DNA of 64,000 nucleotides, taken from contig NZ_WEGL01000004.1 of the NCBI RefSeq assembly GCF_009604455.1, positions 558,001-622,000 of the forward strand, given 5' to 3'. This document shows positions 58,337 through 64,000 of the stretch, piece after piece. The notes under the pieces were generated by a model, which saw nothing but the letters and a program-made list of their open reading frames with translations, was not told the origin of the DNA and searched no databases. How positions within the stretch are numbered: the first letter of the stretch is position 1; the number at the start of each line of letters is the position of its first letter. Origin of the DNA: Streptomyces sp. RB17 (lineage in GTDB: Bacteria > Actinomycetota > Actinomycetes > Streptomycetales > Streptomycetaceae). A program made the position numbers and the translations under genes.

Positions 58337-60991
58337 TTACGGCGTCCGGGTCTTCCAGATGCCGCGACCGTGCGTGGCCACGTACACCTGGCTGCCGTCC
58401 GGGCTCGGCGCGAGGTAGACCGCCGGCGCGGTGGGCAGGTTCGTGCCCAGGCGCGCCCAGTGGCCCGCCGAGGTGCTGGTGAACACGCCCAGGTCGGTGG
58501 CGACCACGAGGGTGCCGTTCTTGGTGATCAGGGCCGCGTTGGCCGGGGCGTCCGGGAAGGAGTCCGAGGCCGCGGCGTCACCGCTGACGTCCGTCCAGGT
58601 CGTGCCGCCGTCCGTGGTCTTCCAGACGTGGCCGTAGCCGGCGCCGGGGCCCTCGTTCCAGTGCCGCGAGAAGCCGTTGATCACGGCGTAGACCGTCTTG
58701 CCGGAGGCGTCGGACGGGTCGATGGCCAGAGAGGAGATGTAGCGGTTGGGGAAGGCCGCCGGCAGGCTCACCTGGTGCCAGGTGCCGCCGTAGTTGGTGG
58801 CGATGCCCCGTCCGAAGGTCTCGTTGACCGAGCCGCACGGGCCGCACCAGGCCGCCCACGTCACGTGGTTGCGGCTGACCACCGCCGAGGCGGAGTGGCC
58901 GGCCCCCAGGTCGTACAGCTTGGTCCAGTCGGCGCCGGAGGTGCTGTTCCACGTCTTGGTGTTGCCCCAGACGTACTGGCCGCCCGCGACCCACAGGCCG
59001 TTCGGGTCGGTCTCGTCCGCGCCGAACGGTGCGGTGAAGCGGGCCCCCGGGTCGCCGGGCGCGATGTCGGTGATCACGTCCTCGGAGCCGTCGTCGCTCG
59101 CGGTGTAGCCGCAGTTGTTCGTGATCTGCAGCGCCAGGTCGACGTACTCGCCGACCGTCTGGCAGCCGTTGTCCGGGTTGACCAGCTGGTCGCCGCCGTC
59201 ACCGCCGTACGGGGAGACCATCTGACCGTCCGGGTTGAGCTGCTGACCCTGGTAGGTGGCGCCCTTGGGCGCGAGCAGCGAGACGCCGTTGTCCTGCAGG
59301 CCGCCCCAGACGGCGTCACCGCTGCCGTCGGTCATCTTCCCCGCGCGCACCGAGTAGTACTGCAGGTCGCGCAGGGTGCCGGACTCGTTGAGGTTGCGCC
59401 AGCCGGTGGTGGTCTGGGTGGTCGGGCGGGCGTAGGCGCCGCCGTCGTTGCCGACGAACACCTCCGGAGTGCTGCCCTTCCACTGCGAGAAGGCGAGGGC
59501 GTGCTGGTCGGAGTGCATCACGTCGCCGTCGCAGGAGTTCGCGGCCGGGTCGTAACTGAAGCACTTCATGCCGAAGTTCCAGTAGCGGCCGATCGCCTTC
59601 CAGGTGGCGCCGCCGTTCCGGGACTCGAACATCTCCTCCAGGCCCAGGTACACGTGGTTCGGGTCGTTCGGGTCGACCGCGATGACCTGGTCGTACCAGG
59701 CCTGGGAGCCGGGCTGGTAGCCGGAGCCGATCTCGCTGACCTTCATCGCGGAACCGGACGCCGACAGCGCCGAGGAGGTCGCGATCTGCTTGAACGAGCC
59801 GCTGGCGTTGCCGCTCTGACTGACGTACACACCGGCGAGGACCGAGTACACGCCGGAGCCGGAGGCCTTGTTGAGGAGTTTGGGGGACTCCATCGAGACG
59901 TACAGCCTGCTGCCGTCGGCCGCGTACGCGAAGGCGGCGTTGCCGATCTCGGCGGGGTTGATCGCACCCGTCGGGTTGGCGCGCTTCCAGGTGGTGCCCG
60001 CGTCGTCGGAGTAGTAGAAGCCGTTGTAGTCGGCGCCGCTGCGCCAGGCCACGTCGGCCAGCAGCTTCTTGCCGTTGCTGCCGGGCTGTACGGCGATGTC
60101 GTTGGCGATGTCCGCGTAGTGGCTGTCCACCCCGCAGCCCACGCCGCTGATGCCGATGCCCGCGCAGGGAGCGAGGACCTTCGACCAGGCGGCGTCCTGC
60201 CCGGCCGACAGCGGGCGGCGGAAGACGCCGTGCGAGGAGGCCGCGAAGACGTACCCGGCGGCCTTGTCGAAGGTGAGGGTGTGGATGGAGCTGCTGTCCA
60301 GCTCGGTTCCGCCCACCTTGTCGCTCTCGCCGAAGGTTCCGGTGACCGGGTCCGCGAGCCGGTAGACGCCACTGCCCAGATAGTTGTCGGAGGCGGTGGT
60401 CGCCTCACCGGTGGCCAGCCACAGCGAGCCGTCGGGCGCGACCGCGAGGGCGCCCACGGACAGGGCGGGCAGCCGGTCGGCGATCGGCGTCCAGGTCTTG
60501 CCGTCGTCGATGGAGCGGAACACCCCGCCCCCGGCGGCGCCCGCGTACACGACCCCCTGATGTGTCGGATCGGTGGCCAGGGCGGCGATACGCCCGGCCG
60601 AATGCCCCGCTCCGCCACCGGAGTTGGAGGCCGACTGGTCGCGGTAGTGCAGCGCGTCCTCGTTGTACGGCGAGGTGGTGACCTCGCTCCAACTGCCGGA
60701 CGCGACCGGCATGTTCTTGATGTGCGCCCAGGCACCGGCGTACGCGCCCGGCGCGATCTGCCCGCTGGGCGCGAGCCTCGGCTCGTTGAACGAGTCGAGG
60801 GACTCCATCAGTTCGTGGGACTCCTCGCCCGCCACGTCATGGCGGGCGGATCCCGAGTCGCCGTCCACTCCGTACGCGGCGACGGATCCCGTCCCCGCCA
60901 TCAGAAGCGCGGCGGCGACGACGGCGAACGCCGCCCGCCCACCGCCCTCCGCCCCGCGGCGCGGTCTGCGCCGTGCGGAATACCTACGCAT
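58337..60991 (-). CDS. Large exported BNR/sialidase-like repeat protein
   Basis: The 884-residue product starts MRRYSARRRPRRGAEGGGRA, with a signal helix (AFAVVAAALLMAGTGSVAAY) before residue 45. The body consists of many BNR-type blades: GGVFRSIDDGKTWTPIADRL, DDAGTTWKRANPT, RNGGATWKAIGRYWNF, TTDGGTTWTDVSG. These are S-x-D-x-G-x-T-W repeats of the VPS10/sortilin-like propeller class. No complete sialidase catalytic set is visible, so a binding or glycan-related role is open. Two or more disulfide pairs are suggested (CAGIGISGVGCG, CFSYDPAANSCDG). A promoter with TTGACA and TATAAA lies upstream and a 16-bp terminator downstream. Confidence 0.9.
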   Translation of the reverse strand: MRRYSARRRPRRGAEGGGRAAFAVVAAALLMAGTGSVAAYGVDGDSGSARHDVAGEESHELMESLDSFNEPRLAPSGQIAPGAYAGAWAHIKNMPVASGSWSEVTTSPYNEDALHYRDQSASNSGGGAGHSAGRIAALATDPTHQGVVYAGAAGGGVFRSIDDGKTWTPIADRLPALSVGALAVAPDGSLWLATGEATTASDNYLGSGVYRLADPVTGTFGESDKVGGTELDSSSIHTLTFDKAAGYVFAASSHGVFRRPLSAGQDAAWSKVLAPCAGIGISGVGCGVDSHYADIANDIAVQPGSNGKKLLADVAWRSGADYNGFYYSDDAGTTWKRANPTGAINPAEIGNAAFAYAADGSRLYVSMESPKLLNKASGSGVYSVLAGVYVSQSGNASGSFKQIATSSALSASGSAMKVSEIGSGYQPGSQAWYDQVIAVDPNDPNHVYLGLEEMFESRNGGATWKAIGRYWNFGMKCFSYDPAANSCDGDVMHSDQHALAFSQWKGSTPEVFVGNDGGAYARPTTQTTTGWRNLNESGTLRDLQYYSVRAGKMTDGSGDAVWGGLQDNGVSLLAPKGATYQGQQLNPDGQMVSPYGGDGGDQLVNPDNGCQTVGEYVDLALQITNNCGYTASDDGSEDVITDIAPGDPGARFTAPFGADETDPNGLWVAGGQYVWGNTKTWNSTSGADWTKLYDLGAGHSASAVVSRNHVTWAAWCGPCGSVNETFGRGIATNYGGTWHQVSLPAAFPNRYISSLAIDPSDASGKTVYAVINGFSRHWNEGPGAGYGHVWKTTDGGTTWTDVSGDAAASDSFPDAPANAALITKNGTLVVATDLGVFTSTSAGHWARLGTNLPTAPAVYLAPSPDGSQVYVATHGRGIWKTRTP

Positions 60992-61113
60992 GGACTGTCT
61001 CCGGCTTCTTCGGCGTAAGTGGCGGCCGCCCCTACGGCCGCACTGATCTCCTACTGCCGAGCGCCGGAACCGTAACCCCGTGCCCACCCCCAACCACAGG
61101 GGTTTACACCGAC

Positions 61114-61144
61114 TTTATAGCCCGACAAACGTAACGATTGTCAA
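61114..61144 (-). promoter_or_regulatory. Consensus-like sigma-70 promoter of the BNR-protein gene
   Basis: On the minus strand, TTGACA (61144-61139) and TATAAA (61119-61114) are separated by 19 bases. The transcript would start near 61107, about 116 nt before the ATG. The rest of the 302-bp gap (60992-61293) contains no gene. Confidence 0.65.
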
Positions 61145-61293
61145 AAACCGCCCCGTTGGCCGTCGAACCTCTCGCGAGCGGCGGCACGCACTCACTACGT
61201 GCAGCGCAGCGGACCGGTTCTCCGTTACCGGCGGCGGCCGCGCGTGCAGGCCGTACCGCCCCCCGCCCCCGCACCCCGCGCCGCACGGAACCG

Positions 61294-61593
61294 TCAGCGC
61301 CGCAGTGCCTCCACCGGTTCGATGCGGGATGCCCGCCACGCCGGACAGAGCCCGGCCACGACGCCGGTGGCGAGCCCCACCAGTGGGGCGGCCGCGACCG
61401 TGCCCGGATGCAGGACGGGCGTCCAGTGGCGGGCCAGGGCCACACCGACCACGGTGAGCACCCCGAGGCTGGTGCCGACGAGCCCGCCGAGTGCCCCCAG
61501 GGTTCCGGACTCGGCAAGGAACTGGGCGGAGACGTGCCGGGCGCGAGCGCCCAGAGCGCGCCGCAGGCCGATCTCGCCCGTCCGCTCCAGCAC
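61294..61593 (-). pseudogene. C-terminal fragment of a MacB/FtsX-type ABC permease
   Basis: The frame reads VLERTGEIGLRRALGARARH, then helices GTLGALGGLVGTSLGVLTVV and AAAPLVGLATGVVAGLCPAW, ending RASRIEPVEALRR. This is the conserved last third of FtsX/MacB permeases (ERTxEIGLRRALGA and PAxRASRxxPxEALR). The N-terminal two-thirds are missing; the gene starts abruptly at 61593, where another fragment of different origin joins. It is therefore a truncated remnant. A lipoprotein gene that I associate with such exporters is next to it on the other strand. Confidence 0.8.
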
Positions 61594-61594
61594 C

Positions 61595-61706
61595 GACGAA
61601 CGTGTTGTCGTCGTAGTAGTTGTCCCGGACGCAGCCGAGCCCGCCGGAGTTGTAGTAGAGGCCGAGTTCGCCGGACTCGAGACGGCCGTCGAGGTTCCAT
61701 TGACCC
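61595..61706 (-). pseudogene. Fragment of a secreted peptidase-inhibitor-I36-like protein
   Basis: A separate minus frame reads GQWNLDGRLESGELGLYYNS, then GGLGCVRDNYYDDNTFV, resembling the beta-crystallin-like I36 domain (SGEFGLYYNSxxxG pattern). It stops where the permease fragment begins. No start codon or signal peptide remains. The match is by pattern only. Confidence 0.5.
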
Positions 61707-61729
61707 TCCTTTGATCTCCCCTTGCCCCT

Positions 61730-61761
61730 CCCTGGTCCTCCCTGGTCCTCCCTGGTCCTTC
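61730..61761. repeat. 10-bp tandem repeat CCCTGGTCCT (three copies)
   Basis: TCCCTGGTCC repeats three times in the leader before the lipoprotein gene at 61821, preceded by a related CCCTTGCCCC. Confidence 0.8.
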
Positions 61762-61820
61762 ACGGGTGGGATCCGGCCCGCGCCGGATCCCACCCGCCCA
61801 CCCGTCCCCGAGGGTCCCCG

Positions 61821-62765
61821 ATGTCCTTGTCCGTCCGCTGTGTTCCGCGGCTCCTCGTCGCCCTGGCCGCCACCGCCGTGGCGGTGTCCGGGTGCTCCGC
61901 CGCCGGTGGCGGCCCCGCGCACGGGGCACCGGAGCCCGAGGTCTCCGCCGTCCCCGTCCTGGCGGACTCCGCCGAACTGGCACTGCCGCTCGACGCGTAC
62001 GAAGCGACCCCAGAGGAGCGGGAGTTGCTGGTGAAGGCCCAGCAGGTCCTGACCGTCCGATGTATGCACCGGCTCGGCTTCGACTACCGGCCGCCGCAGC
62101 GGTCCGGTACGTCGAAGGACGCGGCGAACGCCCGGATCTACGGGGTCACGGACCCCGAGGCGGCCGCCCGGTACGGCTACGGCAGTCCCGGGGAAGCAAC
62201 CTCCGCCGCCCCCGGGTCCAAGGGGGAACCCCTCACCAAGACGGAGGAGACCGCCCTGTTCGGGGCCCCCGATCTGCGGCCCGACGAGTTGCCGAAGAGC
62301 CAGCGGGAAGCGGAGCGCGAGAGCGCCCACGGGGACGTACCCGTGGGCGGGTGCACCCGGGAGTCCTTCCTCAAGCTCTATGCCCCGGACCCGGAGAGCG
62401 TGGATGTTCTGTACGTCTTCCAGCTCAAGTCCGAGGCGGAGACGAGAGCCCGTACCGACTCGCGCATCGAGCGCGTGAACACGCGCTGGTCCGCGTGCAT
62501 GGCCAAGTCCGGCTGCCAGGCAGAGGAACCGATGAAGGCGGCCGAGGAACTCGGCTTCACCGGCGCGGAGCTCGGCGGACCCGAGGCGATCACAGCGGCC
62601 ACGGTGGACGTGGCCTGCAAGAAGAAGACCAACCTGGTCGGAACCTACTACGCGGTCCAGTCCGCCTACCAGCGTCGGCTCGTCGAGCAGCACGCCGAGA
62701 TCCTGGACCTCGCCCGCCGGCAACTGCACGACCGGCTGCGGCTCGCCGCAACCCTGACCTCCTGA
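61821..62765 (+). CDS. Putative lipoprotein, unknown function
   Basis: The 314-residue protein has a lipobox AVSGCSAAG with Cys25 after a typical signal. It has six further cysteines (VRCMHRL, VGGCTRES, SACMAKSGC, VACKKK) and helical acidic regions. I recall this family beside peptide or lipid ABC exporters of the MacB type in Streptomyces, which fits the FtsX remnant next door. It probably served as an extracellular accessory to such a system; it may now be orphaned. ATG 61821 has AGGG upstream. Confidence 0.75.
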   Translation: MSLSVRCVPRLLVALAATAVAVSGCSAAGGGPAHGAPEPEVSAVPVLADSAELALPLDAYEATPEERELLVKAQQVLTVRCMHRLGFDYRPPQRSGTSKDAANARIYGVTDPEAAARYGYGSPGEATSAAPGSKGEPLTKTEETALFGAPDLRPDELPKSQREAERESAHGDVPVGGCTRESFLKLYAPDPESVDVLYVFQLKSEAETRARTDSRIERVNTRWSACMAKSGCQAEEPMKAAEELGFTGAELGGPEAITAATVDVACKKKTNLVGTYYAVQSAYQRRLVEQHAEILDLARRQLHDRLRLAATLTS

Positions 62766-62782
62766 CACGGCCGACCAGAGCC

Positions 62783-62817
62783 AGAGGGCCCTCACCGCAA
62801 ATCGGTGAGGGCCCTCT
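62783..62817. terminator. 15-bp perfect bidirectional terminator
   Basis: Arms 62783-62797 and 62803-62817 pair perfectly around a CAAAT loop. It separates the lipoprotein gene (stop 62765) and the convergent DUF4097 gene (stop 62884). Confidence 0.88.
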
Positions 62818-62833
62818 GACCTGCTCGTTGACT

Positions 62834-62862
62834 GTCGGGGCGGTGGATCTGGACCCACGACC
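62834..62862 (-). other. tRNA 3'-half-like sequence (possible attachment-site remnant)
   Basis: On the minus strand GGTCGTGGGTCCAGATCCAC, then CGCCCCGAC resembles a tRNA T-arm and acceptor end, but the T stem pairs over only four bases and no anticodon or D arm is found upstream. It lies just before a strong terminator, as tRNA genes often do. Not a functional tRNA. Confidence 0.3.
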
Positions 62863-62883
62863 TCTTCGATGACCGGCTGCGGG

Positions 62884-63546
62884 TCAGAGGCTGCGGGCGG
62901 TGATGTCGCCGTGGGAGGTGGTGGCGCGGATGTCGAGTTCGGCGGTGCCGTCGTTCTTGAGGGTGTTGCTGATGCGGCCGTAGCTGGTGCCGGCGTCCAG
63001 GGTGGCCGGGACGCCGGCGGCGGCGCCGACCGTGATGTCGCCGGACTGGGTGCTCAGCACGACCTTGCCGCCGGTGGCCTCGGTGACCTGGATGTCGCCC
63101 CGTGCGGTGCTGATCCGGGCGGGGCCGGTGAGCCGACCGACCTCGACGTCGCCGTCGGTCGCGGTGAGGCGCAGGCCCGCGGCTTCGTCGATCTTGATCT
63201 GGCGGTAGGCGCCGTCGAAGGCGACGTCGCCGAGGCGGCCGACGGTGCGCAGTTCGGCGGCGGCGGTCCTGGCCTCGACGCGGGAGCCGGCGGGCAGCTT
63301 GACGGTCACCTCGATGGATCCGGAGGGGCCGAGGTACTGGTTCTTGACCGGGGTCCCGATCCGCAGGACCCCGTCGGCGTACTCGACCGTGGTTTGCTCG
63401 GCCGCCTTCACGTCGCGGCTCTTCGAGGGGTTCGCGGGCAGCACCTCGACCACGGTGTCGGCCCGGTCGGCGGCGATGAACTGGACGCGTCCGGCGGGGA
63501 TGTCGAGGACGGCGGAGATCGGGGCGGGGGTGTCGAACTTCTGCAT
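62884..63546 (-). CDS. DUF4097-family beta-strand-repeat protein
   Basis: The 220-residue protein starts MQKFDTPAPISAVLDIPAGR and continues with repeated beta strands of the DUF4097 type (VEVTVKLPAGSRVEARTAAA, GDVEVGRLTGPARISTARGD, GDITVGAAAGVPATLDAG). No signal or membrane segment is present. The family forms parallel beta helices of unknown function, often next to regulators. AAGGGAGAG precedes ATG 63546. It is divergent from an HTH regulator gene; a GCAAT/ATTGC palindrome lies in between. Confidence 0.88.
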   Translation of the reverse strand: MQKFDTPAPISAVLDIPAGRVQFIAADRADTVVEVLPANPSKSRDVKAAEQTTVEYADGVLRIGTPVKNQYLGPSGSIEVTVKLPAGSRVEARTAAAELRTVGRLGDVAFDGAYRQIKIDEAAGLRLTATDGDVEVGRLTGPARISTARGDIQVTEATGGKVVLSTQSGDITVGAAAGVPATLDAGTSYGRISNTLKNDGTAELDIRATTSHGDITARSL

Positions 63547-63661
63547 CGTGCTCTCCCTTGCGTTTGCGACTCTTCGTTTCGAACACTGGAAACGCTACGT
63601 TGCTTTCCGAATCCCTGCAAGAGGCGTTTTGCATCGAAGCGGCATCAGTGCAGCTGGAGGC

Positions 63662-63675
63662 GCAATAATCATTGC
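63662..63675. promoter_or_regulatory. Palindrome GCAATAATCATTGC, probable operator
   Basis: GCAAT-AATC-ATTGC is a perfect 5-base dyad. Related GCAACG/TTGCAA half-sites occur at 63674-63679, 63695-63700 and 63716-63721, so a regulator (probably the HTH protein at 63826) may bind repeatedly in this gap. Confidence 0.55.
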
Positions 63676-63715
63676 AACGACCTTCCTGCTTAACGCAACG
63701 ATGACATGTGGTCCG

Positions 63716-63745
63716 TTGCAATGCACTGAAAGTGAACGCTATGAT
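63716..63745 (+). promoter_or_regulatory. Promoter of the HTH-regulator gene
   Basis: TTGCAA (63716-63721) and TATGAT (63740-63745) are 18 bases apart, close to the vegetative consensus. The start would be near 63752, giving a leader of about 75 nt. The -35 overlaps a TTGCAA half-site, allowing repression. Confidence 0.6.
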
Positions 63746-63825
63746 GGAGGCGTCAGGGAAGACCGAGCAGCACCATGGAGCACCGGAGCACCCGTGCGGC
63801 ACCCATGGGCAAGAAGGGGGTCGTG

Positions 63826-64000
63826 ATGCCGGGAGGCAGGCTCACCCAGCAGGAGCGCCAGCAGATCGCGGCGGGGCTGGCCGACGGCCTGGCCTACGCC
63901 GAGATCGCCCGTCGTCTCGACCGTCCGACCTCCACGGTCACCCGCGAGGTCATGCGCAACGGCGGCCCCACCGGCTACCGCGCCGACCTGGCCCACCGCG
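63826..64000 (+). CDS. HTH transcriptional regulator, N-terminal part
   Basis: From ATG 63826 the product begins MPGGRLTQQERQQIAAGLAD, then GLAYAEIARRLDRPTSTVTR, EVMRNGGPTGYRADLAHR, an IS30-like helix-turn-helix used in the N-terminus of Streptomyces GbsR/MarR-like regulators. AGGGGG lies 5 bases upstream; in-frame ATGs at 63775 and 63805 are alternatives. The gene continues past the window. It is divergent from the DUF4097 gene and probably controls it. Confidence 0.75.
   Translation, partial: MPGGRLTQQERQQIAAGLADGLAYAEIARRLDRPTSTVTREVMRNGGPTGYRADLAHR

Noticed and set aside
1..64000. CRISPR arrays, rRNA genes, intact tRNA genes, transposases or integrases
   Set aside because: None seen; the repeats found are short tandem arrays or dispersed elements without spacer structure or transposase genes.

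Overview
The window is a high-GC actinobacterial chromosome segment, almost certainly Streptomyces. Codon third positions are nearly always G or C, GTG and TTG starts are common, genes are often joined by ATGA or GTGA overlaps, and the families are typical of the genus (SARP/BTAD regulator, SigE-type sigma factor, Ser/Thr kinase with an external tail, M56-BlaI pair, DUF5063, kdp cluster with a KUP/APC-like neighbour). I see no rRNA gene, no intact tRNA gene, no CRISPR array, no complete insertion sequence and no prophage.

Layout. 0-13 kb: a partial amino-acid permease, a Uma2-like protein, a degenerate diacylglycerol-kinase-like protein, purA, a Tat-exported 5'-nucleotidase, small conserved proteins, a GntR regulator with a class-III aminotransferase, a DJ-1/MarR pair with palindromic operators, and a receptor Ser/Thr kinase. 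13-20 kb: a SLATT membrane protein, ybaB-recR-DUF5063, two membrane proteins, and ask-asd for aspartate-family amino acids. 20-32.5 kb: a SigE-family sigma factor with a coupled membrane protein, SURF1, a methyltransferase, an S9 peptidase, a two-RCK potassium-channel-like protein, a YraQ/TIGR03943 permease pair, a decayed dihydrofolate-reductase-like gene, a NUDIX hydrolase and NAD synthetase. 32.7-38 kb: a DrrAB-type exporter converging on a large SARP-type regulator.

38-48.8 kb is a cation-homeostasis block: a KUP/KimA-like APC transporter, a CPA1 Na+/H+ antiporter, a 27-residue membrane peptide, kdpF-A-B-C, a shortened kdpE and an MFS transporter. A direct repeat of the form GTCAAG-N5-GTCAAG recurs in its intergenic regions and looks like a binding site for an OmpR-family response regulator. 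The block also shows decay: kdpD is absent, a six-codon KdpD-like start sits after kdpE, kdpE lacks about 30 residues, and kdpA carries an in-frame insertion that looks like a dispersed repeat.

48.8-64 kb: a two-component system divergent from a tightly coupled DUF4956-VTC-PAP2 operon, with a TTCATG-N5-TTCATG repeat between them; a Met/His-rich lipoprotein and a repeat-containing small exported protein; an M56 protease and BlaI regulator whose tandem operators face uppP (undecaprenyl-diphosphate phosphatase); ppa; a very large BNR-repeat exported protein with a TTGACA/TATAAA promoter; fused remnants of an FtsX permease and a secreted protein; a lipoprotein; and a divergent DUF4097/HTH-regulator pair cut by the window end.

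The best leads for something undescribed are the two-component/DUF4956-VTC-PAP2 locus, which may be a regulated polyphosphate-like polymer or phosphate system, and the shared repeat motif in the potassium/pH block.
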